From positions 613,001-677,000 of the forward strand of contig NZ_MQUA01000013.1 in assembly GCF_002943715.1 (NCBI RefSeq): a stretch of DNA of 64,000 nucleotides, read 5' to 3'. Numbering within the stretch: the stretch's first letter is position 1; every line of letters begins with the position of its first letter. A program made the position numbers and the translations under genes. Under the pieces are notes generated by a model. It searched no databases and was not told where the DNA came from. It was given only the letters and a program-made list of their open reading frames with translations. Below are positions 1 to 8,482 of the stretch, piece by piece. The stretch comes from Polaribacter filamentus. Lineage in GTDB: Bacteria; Bacteroidota; Bacteroidia; Flavobacteriales; Flavobacteriaceae.

Positions 1-1166
1 TCATAAAATGTTTTTTTTGGGAAAGCGATCGTAACATTTTCTACATTGAATTTATTAAAATTCTTTGCAACGATTTTATAGGCTGTTATGTTTTCTTGTT
101 CTGTAAATATGGTATTACTTTTAGCACCAGCGACCGGTATTTTTATGGAACTTGTATTACCTTCAAAATCTTTAGCTATGATTTCTACAGTATAGTTTAG
201 TGCTTCTTCGATGTTAATTTTACCATTATTTATCAAATTTTTGAAAGTAGATAATCTACTTCCAGTTTCTTTATAGGTCTTTTGATATTTCTGTTTGTAT
301 TTTTTATAGTACTCATAATCAATTAGTAAGTTTAAATATTTGCTTTCAGAAAATGAAAATTCTTCAACATCATGGTAATAAACTCGATTGCCATTTACTA
401 ACATTTCTAAACTAAATATTCCGTTTTTATTATTCGAATTATTAAATCGATCGATAACATTTACGCTAAAACCAATTGTGCCACTTGCTGTAATTCTATC
501 TGCTGCGTATTTTCCTTTTTCAATATTTTTAAGAGGAATTTGAAAACTTTTTCTTTGTTGATTAATTCTTGAATCCGAATTTAAAGCATACACTTTTAAA
601 TCTTGAAAAGTAGGCGCAATAGTATCTTCAACTTTTAAACCAAAGAACAGCGGATTTATAACATTTTCTGTGATGGTGTTTCTTATTTCAAAGTGTAAAT
701 GTGGCCCACCAGAACCGCCTGTATCACCAGATAAAGCAATGATTTCTCCTTTTTGAACTGGAAATTCGGTTTCATTAAAATACAAATTACCAGTCTCATA
801 ATCTTCTTTCTTATATTGTACAGATATAACATGTGTTTCAATTTTATCAGCAAATTTGCTTAGATGCCCGTATACAGTTGTAAATCCGTTTGGATGCGTA
901 ATATAAATAGCTTTTCCGTATCCAAACTGTTGCACCTTTATTCTAGAAATATATCCTTCTGCAGCAGCTAAAACTTTTAAACCTTCTTTTTCTTGGGTTT
1001 TAATATCTAATCCCGCATGAAAATGATTGCTGCGTAATTCGCCAAAAGAACCAGATAAAAGTATTGGAATCTCTAAAGGAACACTAAAATAATTTTGAGG
1101 ATATTTTTCTTGAGAAAAACATAAAAAATGAAATAATATAGAGGATAGTATTAGTGTTTTTTTCAA
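1..1166 (-). CDS. M23 (LytM) family metallopeptidase, 3' end beyond the window
   Basis: About 388 codons are visible; the gene runs off the left edge without a stop. The product is expected to be an exported zinc endopeptidase that cleaves peptidoglycan in the periplasm. A hydrophobic signal peptide covers roughly residues 2-18. The M23 zinc motifs are seen as HAGLD near residues 50-54 and GGPHLHFE near residue 155; a YGHL segment lies between them. The TTG start at 1166 was chosen because an in-frame TGA lies two codons upstream and no ATG gives the signal peptide. The long part after the peptidase domain is not recognised. It is divergent from the zapA operon. Confidence 0.85.
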   Translation of the reverse strand, partial: MKKTLILSSILFHFLCFSQEKYPQNYFSVPLEIPILLSGSFGELRSNHFHAGLDIKTQEKEGLKVLAAAEGYISRIKVQQFGYGKAIYITHPNGFTTVYGHLSKFADKIETHVISVQYKKEDYETGNLYFNETEFPVQKGEIIALSGDTGGSGGPHLHFEIRNTITENVINPLFFGLKVEDTIAPTFQDLKVYALNSDSRINQQRKSFQIPLKNIEKGKYAADRITASGTIGFSVNVIDRFNNSNNKNGIFSLEMLVNGNRVYYHDVEEFSFSESKYLNLLIDYEYYKKYKQKYQKTYKETGSRLSTFKNLINNGKINIEEALNYTVEIIAKDFEGNTSSIKIPVAGAKSNTIFTEQENITAYKIVAKNFNKFNVENVTIAFPKKTFY

Positions 1167-1255
1167 AGTTCAATTATTTTTATGCAAAAATAGGAAAAAT
1201 CATCCTTTCTGTAATTGGTTTATTTTCAGATAATTAGTAAAAAAGTGATAAAATG

Positions 1256-1286
1256 TTGTAAAGTTTCAAACAGAATGTTAACTTTG
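1256..1286 (+). promoter_or_regulatory. Bacteroidota sigma-A promoter for the coiled-coil/zapA operon
   Basis: TTG at 1256-1258 is followed after 20 bases by TAACTTTG at 1279-1286, an exact match to the Bacteroidota -33/-7 pattern TTG-N19-21-TAnnTTTG. Transcription would begin about 20 bases before the ATG at 1314. Confidence 0.7.
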
Positions 1287-1313
1287 TATTTATAGTTTAT
1301 TCTAAAATTAAAT

Positions 1314-1604
1314 ATGAGTAATACGCTTGAAGCAATTCATTTACTGGAAGATAAGTTAAAAAACCTACTTTCAAATTATGAGTTTTTAAAAAATGAAAAT
1401 CAAATTTTGCTTCGAAGTAGCACAGAATTACAACATCAAGTTTTAGAAAGTAGGCAACAATTAGTAGAACAAAAAAAAGATTTTAATCTGTTAAAAATTG
1501 CTAAAACTATTGAAGGCAGTGGTACAAATACAAAAGATACAAAACTGAAAATAAATACATTAATTAGAGAAATTGATAAATGTATAATTCAGTTACAAGA
1601 ATAA
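1314..1604 (+). CDS. Small coiled-coil protein encoded upstream of zapA
   Basis: A 96-residue hydrophilic protein with no signal peptide. Residues 1-55 have the heptad spacing of a coiled coil (many Leu, Glu, Gln, Lys), followed by a Gly/Thr-rich hinge and a second short amphipathic helix near the C-terminus. It ends 13 bases before zapA, so the two are almost certainly co-transcribed. I do not recognise a named family. Size, coiled-coil nature and position beside zapA suggest a role at the division ring, perhaps like ZapB, but that is inference from context only. Confidence 0.7.
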   Translation: MSNTLEAIHLLEDKLKNLLSNYEFLKNENQILLRSSTELQHQVLESRQQLVEQKKDFNLLKIAKTIEGSGTNTKDTKLKINTLIREIDKCIIQLQE

Positions 1605-1617
1605 AGTTCTTTAAATT

Positions 1618-1908
1618 GTGGAGAAACTAAAGATTAACATCGTAATTGCGGGTAGAACATATCCTTTAAGTGTGAACAACACGAAAGAAGAAGAAGGTAT
1701 GCGTAAAGCAGCAAGTGCTATTAATAAGTTAATTTCTATGTACGAGCAAAATTATGCAGTTAGCGACAAACAAGATGTTTTAGCAATGTCTGCATTACAA
1801 TTTGCATCAAAATTAGAAATGCTATCTTTAAATAAAAATGACACAAATGAAGAAGAAATAAAGAAATTAAATGAGCTTACTAATTTGGTAAGTAAACATT
1901 TAAAATAA
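1618..1908 (+). CDS. zapA: Cell division protein ZapA
   Basis: A 96-residue ZapA-family protein. ZapA binds FtsZ in the cytoplasm and cross-links protofilaments at the division ring. The N-terminal segment KINIVIAGRTYPLSV matches the family's beta-strand head with its I-x-G-R-x-Y/F pattern, and residues 28-96 form the long helix that dimerises. The start is GTG at 1618; no ATG lies at a fitting position. It is second in an operon with the coiled-coil gene at 1314, and the 6S RNA begins about 30 bases after the stop, an arrangement also known for zapA and ssrS in other bacteria. Confidence 0.9.
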   Translation: MEKLKINIVIAGRTYPLSVNNTKEEEGMRKAASAINKLISMYEQNYAVSDKQDVLAMSALQFASKLEMLSLNKNDTNEEEIKKLNELTNLVSKHLK

Positions 1909-1936
1909 GTTCATTAAAATACATTAACAAGACACT

Positions 1937-2118
1937 GCCTACGTTAGTAATTGTTTATTAAACTCAACACTATTCTATTATGAAGGATGAGTCTTAACTA
2001 TTAAAGCATGCCTTTTCGCTTGAACTTGTTCAGCATTTTTAAAGGACCCTTGAAGAGTTAGTTAGTCCTATAAATATCATTTTGGAGTTTAAAAACCCAA
2101 CTAACGTAGGCTTTTTTT
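1937..2118 (+). ncRNA. ssrS: 6S RNA (6S-Flavo type)
   Basis: No convincing ORF fills the 229 bases between zapA and rny. GCCTACGTTAGT at 1937-1948 pairs perfectly over 12 bp with ACTAACGTAGGC at 2100-2111, and a run of T follows at 2112-2118, so a structured RNA of about 180 nt closed by a terminal stem and ending in a terminator is expected. Length, closing stem, large interior and position directly after zapA match the flavobacterial 6S RNA (6S-Flavo), which binds the housekeeping RNA polymerase by mimicking an open promoter. The interior fold was not computed. Confidence 0.8.
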
Positions 2119-2137
2119 TATACCTTAAATTTAAATT

Positions 2138-3706
2138 ATGGATGGAATGATACTTCCCATTATTGTGGGAGTTTTTATAGGAATAGCTGTAGGTTTTATA
2201 ATCTTTAAATCGATTGAAAAATCGAAAGGGAACAAAATACTTAGTAGTAAAAGAGCAGAGGCGGCTTCAATTTTAAAGGAAGCAAAAACTGATGCAGAAG
2301 CAATCAGAAAAGATAAAATTTTACAAGCAAAAGAAAAATTTATTGAATTAAAATCTGAGCATGAAAAAGTAATCTTATCAAGAGAAAAGAAGATTTTGGA
2401 TGTAGAAAAAAGAATAAGAGAGAGAGAATCTAAAGTTGCTTCTGAAGTTGATAAAAACATACGATTAAATCAATCTGTAGAGCAAAAAGAAAAAGATTAC
2501 ACCTTTAAATTAGATTTTTTAGAAAAGAAAGAAGAGGATCTAGATAAAATGCACAAACGTCATGTAGATATGTTAGAGCAAATTTCTGGTTTGTCTGCGC
2601 AAGAAGCGAAAGTAGAGCTTGTTGCATCTTTAAAAGAAATAGCAAAATCTGAAGCAATGGCTTTTGTACAAACTTCGGTAGAAGAAGCTAAATTAACTGC
2701 AGAACAAGAAGCTAGAAAAATAGTTTTAGGAACTATTCAAAGAGTAGGTGTCGAGCAAGCCGTAGAAAATTGTGTATCTGTTTTTAACCTTGAATCGGAT
2801 GATGTAAAAGGACGAATTATTGGTAGAGAAGGTCGTAATATTAGAGCTTTAGAAGCTGCAACTGGTGTAGAAATTATTGTTGATGACACCCCGGAAGCAA
2901 TTATTCTTTCTTGCTTTGATCCTGTTCGTAGAGAAATTGCGCGTTTAGCAATGCATAAATTGGTTACAGATGGTAGAATACATCCTGCAAGAATTGAAGA
3001 AGTTGTTAAGAAAACAGAAACTCAAATTACCCAAGAAATTATAGAAGTTGGTAAAAGAACGGTGATAGATTTAGGAATTCATGGTTTACATCCAGAGTTG
3101 ATTAAAACTATCGGACGAATGAAATATCGTTCTTCTTATGGTCAAAACTTATTACAACACTCACGTGAAGTTGCAAACCTTTGTGGAATTATGGCTTCGG
3201 AAATGGGTTTAAATGCTAAACTTGCTAAAAGGGCTGGTTTATTGCATGATATTGGTAAAGTTCCAGAAACAGAAAGCGAACTTCCTCACGCACTTTTAGG
3301 AATGCAATGGGCAGAAAAATACGGTGAAAAAGAAGAAGTTTGTAATGCAATTGGAGCTCACCACGATGAGATAGAAATGAAGAGTTTACTATCACCAATT
3401 GTTCAAGTTTGTGATGCAATATCAGGAGCAAGACCAGGTGCAAGACGTCAAGTTCTGGATTCATATATTCAACGTTTAAAAGATTTAGAAGAAATTGCTT
3501 TTGGTTTTCCAGGTGTTCAGAAAGCCTATGCTATTCAAGCTGGTCGTGAATTACGTGTAATGGTAGAAAGTGGTAAAGTAAGTGATACGAAAGCTGCTGA
3601 GTTGTCTTTTAGTATTTCTCAAAAAATACAAAATGACATGACCTATCCAGGACAAGTAAAAGTGACTGTGATTAGAGAAACTAGAGCTGTAAATGTGGCG
3701 AAGTAG
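2138..3706 (+). CDS. rny: Ribonuclease Y
   Basis: A 522-residue membrane-anchored endoribonuclease that starts mRNA decay, of usual family length. One transmembrane helix lies at residues 4-24, followed by a long charged coiled coil to about residue 170, a KH RNA-binding domain near 205-270 (with [15 protein letters not shown]), and an HD domain near 335-430 with [10 protein letters not shown] as the metal-binding HD motif. The ATG at 2138 follows the 6S RNA terminator by 20 bases. A strong hairpin terminator lies 25 bases past the stop. Confidence 0.95.
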   Translation: MDGMILPIIVGVFIGIAVGFIIFKSIEKSKGNKILSSKRAEAASILKEAKTDAEAIRKDKILQAKEKFIELKSEHEKVILSREKKILDVEKRIRERESKVASEVDKNIRLNQSVEQKEKDYTFKLDFLEKKEEDLDKMHKRHVDMLEQISGLSAQEAKVELVASLKEIAKSEAMAFVQTSVEEAKLTAEQEARKIVLGTIQRVGVEQAVENCVSVFNLESDDVKGRIIGREGRNIRALEAATGVEIIVDDTPEAIILSCFDPVRREIARLAMHKLVTDGRIHPARIEEVVKKTETQITQEIIEVGKRTVIDLGIHGLHPELIKTIGRMKYRSSYGQNLLQHSREVANLCGIMASEMGLNAKLAKRAGLLHDIGKVPETESELPHALLGMQWAEKYGEKEEVCNAIGAHHDEIEMKSLLSPIVQVCDAISGARPGARRQVLDSYIQRLKDLEEIAFGFPGVQKAYAIQAGRELRVMVESGKVSDTKAAELSFSISQKIQNDMTYPGQVKVTVIRETRAVNVAK

Positions 3707-3730
3707 TTTTCTATTAAAATATAGTTTTAA

Positions 3731-3760
3731 AAACCTTGAGTATATACTCAAGGTTTTTTT
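3731..3760 (+). terminator. Rho-independent terminator after rny
   Basis: AACCTTGAGTA and TACTCAAGGTT form a palindromic stem, followed directly by seven T. It lies 25 bases after the rny stop. Confidence 0.8.
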
Positions 3761-3929
3761 GTTGTTACTTTTAAACTAATGGTGCATTTAATCAAAAAAA
3801 GGTCTTTGGGATAACCACGTCTTAAACTACTTTTAGTTTTTAGATTCAATATACTAAGGCTCACAATACATTAGTTTAACTTCATATTTTTTGCTTTGTA
3901 GTTCATTATTAAATTAAATATACTACAAA

Positions 3930-4170
3930 ATGAAACACAAATTTTTAAGTATTTTTTTAATATCAATATGAATTCTAGGACAGTCAAGATGGTGATATTT
4001 CTGATGGAGATATAATTTGGTGTTCAAAATTCGAACTTGGTGTAAAAATAGTACAATGCAATAGTCCTATTTTAGATAATGTTTCAGAGGAACTAACTCC
4101 TTGGTGGGAAGACGTAAATGGTTCAAAATATGATGATAAATCTCATTATTCTAGAGTGCCAATTATATAG
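3930..4170 (+). pseudogene. Broken small secreted protein gene, unknown family
   Basis: An ATG at 3930 opens a signal-peptide-like stretch (MKHKFLSIFLISI) that meets TGA at 3969. A different frame is then open from about 3982 to the TAG at 4168-4170. It encodes an acidic, Trp-containing segment of about 62 residues (with DISDGDIIWCSKF and EELTPWWEDV). Together this looks like a small exported protein broken by a frameshift. No family is recognised. A hairpin terminator follows at 4278. The surrounding 3760-4560 holds no intact gene. Confidence 0.4.
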
Positions 4171-4277
4171 GAATATCATTATAACTTAAAATATTTTTTA
4201 AGAACTTAAGAAAAATATTCTATTGGTAAACCTTTTACTTTTATAAAAGAGTAGTATTATAAAATTGAATTTCCATA

Positions 4278-4322
4278 AAAAAAGTTACTAAGAACGTTTG
4301 TTGTTTCTTAGTAACTTTTTTG
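4278..4322 (+). terminator. Hairpin terminator
   Basis: AAAGTTACTAAGAA pairs with TTCTTAGTAACTTT around a short loop, with A and T runs on the outer sides, so it could act in both directions. It is the probable end of the broken gene at 3930. Confidence 0.7.
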
Positions 4323-4373
4323 TAATTTATAGGTAACTTTTTCCTCAAACTTACTTAGAAAATTTGCTATAGT

Positions 4374-4423
4374 ACTAGTGTTTTTATGCAATTAGACTAG
4401 TATTTACGTTAAAATAAACTAGT
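4374..4423. repeat. Three ACTAGT repeats spaced exactly 22 bp
   Basis: ACTAGT occurs at 4374-4379, 4396-4401 and 4418-4423. The start-to-start distance is 22 bp both times, about two helical turns, so the sites face the same side of the DNA. A weak -7-like box (TAGTATTTTTA, about 4442) lies some 20 bases downstream. This looks like a phased operator; the regulator is unknown. No intact plus-strand gene follows before xerD. Confidence 0.45.
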
Positions 4424-4567
4424 ATAATTGTATGAAAGTTGTAGTATTTTTACAAAACAAATAAAAGAACTTGTTATTTTATACTTATGGTACAAGGTTT
4501 AAGGCTACAAAAAAAAATTAGAATAGTATAATCTAACTACAAAGTATCCAATTTTGATTCCTGTTTT

Positions 4568-5463
4568 TTATTTTCTAGGATGATACGTTTCTACAACTTT
4601 TTTTAAATCACCGGTATCTAAATGTACATATACTTCTGTAGTTGTTATGCTTTCATGACCTAACATTAGCTGTATAGCTCTTAAATCGGCGCCATTTTTT
4701 AACAAATGTGTTGCAAAAGAATGTCTGAATGTATGCGGACTTATTTTTTTATTCAAATTGATTTTAACAGCCAACTCTTTTAAAATAGTAAATATCATTT
4801 GACGCGTTAAACCTTTGCCGCGCCTGTTTAAAAACAACGTATCTTCAAAACTTTTTGTTGGTTTTAAGTGACTTCTAATTTCTGCAATATAAATAGTAAT
4901 ATATTTTTGAGCATTATAATGTATCGGTACAAAACGCTCTTTATTTCCTTTTCCGGTGACTTTTATAAAGCCTTCTTCAAAAAATAAGTCTGAAATTTTT
5001 AAAGTGATAAGTTCGCTAACTCTTAAACCGCAACTATACAATGTTTCTAAAATTGTTCTGTTTCTTTCTCCTTGTGGATGGCTTAAATCGACCGAAGAAA
5101 TGAGTTCGTTTATTTCATCTACAGACAATGTATCTGGTAATTTTCTTCCAATTTTTGGCGCTTCAACTAAATCTGTAGGATTTGTTTCTCTATAATCTTC
5201 AAATACTAAATAATCAAAAAAACTACGCAAACCAGATATGATTCTTGCTTGACTTCTAGGATTTATTTTTTAGCAATCGCGTAATTAAATTCCTTTACGG
5301 TAACAGTATCGATAGAAATTGGAGTGAAGTCGATTTCATTTTCAGTTAAAAATAAGGTCAGTTTTTCTAAATCTCTAGAATAACTATCTATTGTATTTTG
5401 CGCCAAACCTCTTTCAATTTTTAAATACAACTGATAATCTCTTATTGCGTTTTGCCATTTCAT
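4568..5463 (-). pseudogene. xerD: Tyrosine recombinase XerD, frameshifted by one base
   Basis: XerD acts with XerC to resolve chromosome dimers at dif. The N-terminal SAM-like domain (first 66 codons, 5463 to 5263) and the rest (about 5262 to 4568) lie in two frames. All catalytic residues are present in the 3' part: Arg in CGLRVSEL, Lys in GKGNKER, HTFRH, the second His in MLGHES and the Tyr in TTTEVYVH. Adding one A to the A6 run (T6 on the plus strand, 5266-5271) gives a continuous 298-residue protein, the normal XerD length. The break is probably a sequencing or assembly error or very recent. It is divergent from aroQ. Confidence 0.85.
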
Positions 5464-5505
5464 TTGCTAAAAATAAAGTATATATTTACAACTTTAAAAG
5501 ATTTT

Positions 5506-5919
5506 ATGAAACTAATTATTATAAACGGGCCAAATTTAAATTTATTAGGAAAAAGAGAACCAGAAATTTATGGATCTAAAACCTTTGAGGAATTTTTCAG
5601 GGAACTTCAACTAAAATTTAGAGAAATAGAATTGTCTTATTATCAATCAAGTATTGAAGGCGAAATTATTGATAAACTACATGAGGTTGGTTTTGAGTAT
5701 GATGGAATTATCTTAAATGCAGCAGCTTATACACATACTTCTGTAGGAATTGGAGATGCCGTAAAAGGAATTACAACTCCGGTTGTAGAATTGCATATTT
5801 CTAATGTACACGCCCGTGAAGAATTTAGACATCATAGTTTTATTGCTCCTGCAGCTAAGGGTGTCTTATTTGGTTTTGGTTTAAAAGGATATGAATTAGC
5901 GATTCAGAGTTTTTTATAA
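5506..5919 (+). CDS. aroQ: Type II 3-dehydroquinate dehydratase
   Basis: Converts 3-dehydroquinate to 3-dehydroshikimate in the shikimate pathway (cytoplasm). The product has 137 residues, close to the family norm of 140-150. The N-terminal IINGPNLNLLGKREPEIYG carries the family signature with the catalytic Tyr; HISNVHAREEFRHHS carries the substrate-binding His/Arg loop. The ATG at 5506 is preferred over an in-frame ATG at 5452, because the longer form adds 18 residues with no counterpart in the family and would overlap the start of xerD. Shikimate kinase (aroK) lies at 63270. Confidence 0.93.
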   Translation: MKLIIINGPNLNLLGKREPEIYGSKTFEEFFRELQLKFREIELSYYQSSIEGEIIDKLHEVGFEYDGIILNAAAYTHTSVGIGDAVKGITTPVVELHISNVHAREEFRHHSFIAPAAKGVLFGFGLKGYELAIQSFL

Positions 5920-6009
5920 AAATTTAAACACAGAGATGCAAAGCTTTTCGCCAAGTATGCAAAGTTTTTAAAAACTCTAAACTGCTTCTAAACACTACCA
6001 ATTAATAGA

Positions 6010-6477
6010 CTACAACACCAAAAGCATTTTAATATTTGCTCTTTTGTAGTGAACCTCCTTTTCAACGTCAACTTCTTTAAAACCAATTTTCTTATATAAA
6101 TTTATTGCAGGAACTAAACCTCTGTGAGAGTACAAAGTGATGCTTTTCCATTTTTTATTTTTAGCAAATTCTACACAGAAGTTCATTAATTTTAAACCAA
6201 TTTTTAAACCTTGATATTTTGGTGAGACAGCCATTTTACTCAATTCAAAATAAGTTGTTTGGTTGATTAGTGCAATAACTCCAACAATTTCATCATTATA
6301 TTTTGCAAAGAAAATATACCCTCCGGGATCTAAGACATATTCCTGTGGATTGCTTAAAACCTTTTCATCATAAGGTTCTACATAAAAATATTTTTCTAAC
6401 CACGCCACATTTAAACTATAAAAGTCTTTTGCAAATTCTGGTTGATATGCTATAATTTCTAGTTTTTCTATTTCCAT
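6010..6477 (-). CDS. GNAT family N-acetyltransferase
   Basis: A 155-residue single-domain acetyltransferase. The acetyl-CoA loop is seen in FELSKMAVSPKYQGLKIGLK, where QGLKIG is the Q/R-x-x-G-x-G/A motif, followed by the typical NLYKKIGF segment near residue 133. The substrate cannot be told from sequence. It stands alone between convergent aroQ and a REP-like palindrome. Confidence 0.8.
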   Translation of the reverse strand: MEIEKLEIIAYQPEFAKDFYSLNVAWLEKYFYVEPYDEKVLSNPQEYVLDPGGYIFFAKYNDEIVGVIALINQTTYFELSKMAVSPKYQGLKIGLKLMNFCVEFAKNKKWKSITLYSHRGLVPAINLYKKIGFKEVDVEKEVHYKRANIKMLLVL

Positions 6478-6525
6478 AGTGAATAATTATAATTAGGGAT
6501 TTAAATGGAAATCCTTTCTATTAAG

Positions 6526-6606
6526 CGTCATTGCGAGGAACGAAGCAATCTGTTTACTAATTATGAGATTACCACAGTTTACAAAAAAGTAAACTTCGCA
6601 ATGACG
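6526..6606. repeat. REP-like imperfect palindrome
   Basis: CGTCATTGCGA at 6526-6536 is repeated inverted as TCGCAATGACG at 6596-6606. The left arm continues as GGAACGAAGCAATC, the text of a dispersed intergenic palindrome common in bacterial genomes. Only one decayed copy of this kind is seen here. Confidence 0.6.
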
Positions 6607-6636
6607 TTATAAAAAGAAAAGAATGCCCAAATAAGT

Positions 6637-8319
6637 TTAAATTTTAGAATTAATAATTTGCATCATTTCCTGTTCTAAAACCATTGTTTTTTGATAAATA
6701 GCTTCAGCTTTTGCGATGATTTCTTCTGCAAATTTTCTATCTTTTATATCTTTTGCATTTATTCGTACATTAAAATATGCACCGGTTACGGCTGTTTTTG
6801 CACATAAAACACCAACTCCAGCGTCAGAAAGTGAATTTTGAATTCCATTTTTCATCATCTCTATCATCACTTCGATAGAATTGTGCCCAGTTTCCATCAC
6901 TTTAAAAGGAATTTCTGTTGCATATTTAGTAGCATTTTCAATGGCTAGCTTTCTTGCTTCAATTTCTTCATAGTTGGTTTTAGGCATTCTAAATCCGTCA
7001 ATAATTTTATTGAATGCGTTGGTGTCTTCATCCACCAAAAATAACAGTTCATTTTTATATTTTTGACCTTTTACAGCCCAGTTAGAAAAATATTCCCATT
7101 TTTGATCCCAACCCTGTTTGTGAGCAGAAAGATTGGCAACCATTGTACCTAGAGAAACACCTAAAGCACCAACGTACGCAGCAATACTTCCGCCTCCTGG
7201 AGCCATAGATTCTGATGCAGTTTCCTCTGCAAAATCTTTAATTGTAAAGTCAATTAGTTTTTTATCAGCATCCGCATTCATCACATATTCTATGATTCTT
7301 TCTTGCGGATTAAAAGGTTTTAAATCATCTAAACCTAGCGATTTTATAGCGATTTTAATTTTCTCACTTTCTGATATTCCTAAAGAACGTTCTTGTTTTT
7401 GTAAGTAAAAATCGGCAGCATCTAACATTGCTTGCAACGGGACTAAGCCAACTAATTCTGAACCTGTTACGCGCAAACCGCGTTCTGTTGCACACAAATC
7501 TGTTTCGTAAAAAGCTTGGTGCATGGATGTGATTGAAATGTTGGTTAGATTGTATGAAATTTGGGCAATTCCGTATTCTTCAATAAACCATCCAATACCT
7601 TTTACGGCTTTTAATTTACCCGGAATTCTTTCTGGATTTCCATTTTTATCTAAAACATTTTTCCCGTTAATTGTGTGAACTCGACCATTTTCACGAATAT
7701 CAAAAGCAATCGCATTTGCTCGTCTTGCAGAAGTTGAGTTTAAATTTACGTTGTAAGCAATTAAAAAATCACGTGCAGAAATTGCTGTAACGCCAGATGA
7801 AACTATTTGTTGATTATATTCAGTTGGACCAAAATCGGGTTTCCAATTTGGTTTAGAAAGTTTTTCTTTCAAGCCTTCATATTCTCCAGAACGCACGGTA
7901 GCTAGGTTTTTTCTATCTGCTGAAGTTGCTGCGTTTTCATAATAATAACCAGAAATACCTAACTCTTCACCAACTCTTTTACCCAATTGACGCGCGTATT
8001 CTGCAGTTTCTTCCATTGAAATATTTGCGATTGGCACTAACGGACAAACATCGGTAGCTCCAAAACGCGGGTGCTCGCCTTTTTGTTTGCTCATGTCAAT
8101 TAATTCGGATGCTTTTTTTATCAATCTAAAAGCAGCTTCAATAACATTTTTTGGTTCGCCAACAAAGGTAATTACCGTTCTGTTTGTTGCTTTACCAGCA
8201 TCCACATCCAATAATTTCACACCTTCAACTGTTTTTACACTATTTGCAATTGCATTTATTTTGTTAATATCTCGACCTTCACTAATGTTAGGAACGCATT
8301 CTATAAGTTGTTTGTTCAT
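6637..8319 (-). CDS. ftcD: Bifunctional glutamate formimidoyltransferase / formimidoyl-THF cyclodeaminase
   Basis: A 560-residue fusion that carries out the last steps of histidine breakdown: it moves the formimino group of N-formimino-glutamate to tetrahydrofolate, then releases ammonia to give 5,10-methenyl-THF. Residues 1-180 are the transferase N-domain (IECVPNISEGRD and GEHPRFGATDVCPLVPI, the catalytic region), 180-300 the transferase C-domain, and about 355-555 the helical cyclodeaminase, with SMAPGGGSIAAYVGALG at its start. The length matches the fused form. A possible minus-strand -7 box (TACATTTG) lies at 8428-8421. No other hut genes are in the window. Confidence 0.95.
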   Translation of the reverse strand: MNKQLIECVPNISEGRDINKINAIANSVKTVEGVKLLDVDAGKATNRTVITFVGEPKNVIEAAFRLIKKASELIDMSKQKGEHPRFGATDVCPLVPIANISMEETAEYARQLGKRVGEELGISGYYYENAATSADRKNLATVRSGEYEGLKEKLSKPNWKPDFGPTEYNQQIVSSGVTAISARDFLIAYNVNLNSTSARRANAIAFDIRENGRVHTINGKNVLDKNGNPERIPGKLKAVKGIGWFIEEYGIAQISYNLTNISITSMHQAFYETDLCATERGLRVTGSELVGLVPLQAMLDAADFYLQKQERSLGISESEKIKIAIKSLGLDDLKPFNPQERIIEYVMNADADKKLIDFTIKDFAEETASESMAPGGGSIAAYVGALGVSLGTMVANLSAHKQGWDQKWEYFSNWAVKGQKYKNELLFLVDEDTNAFNKIIDGFRMPKTNYEEIEARKLAIENATKYATEIPFKVMETGHNSIEVMIEMMKNGIQNSLSDAGVGVLCAKTAVTGAYFNVRINAKDIKDRKFAEEIIAKAEAIYQKTMVLEQEMMQIINSKI

Positions 8320-8482
8320 GATTGATGAATTTGTTGGTTAAAAAAATAAGATACGAATTTTACCGATTTCATAGATTTTTATGATAGAAAAAAGTATTTT
8401 TAAAATAAAAATTACATTATCAAATGTAAAATATTCGTCAAAAATAAGCTATAAAAATTATCAAAATAATAATAATAGTTGC

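Noticed and set aside
2131-2460. Open frame of 109 codons on the minus strand
   Set aside because: Lies inside rny; its apparent Ser/Phe-rich text is the reverse of the coiled-coil codons.
5263-5275. Programmed -1 frameshift in xerD
   Set aside because: The slippery site is not of the A-AAA-AAA type, and the same one-base pattern occurs in six other unrelated genes, so a common technical or mutational cause is simpler.
5925-5985. Short repeated GATGCAAAG/TATGCAAAG text after aroQ
   Set aside because: Too short and imperfect to support a named repeat.
6637-8319. A split of ftcD into two genes
   Set aside because: Both enzyme domains are in one uninterrupted frame of 560 codons, the usual fused form.
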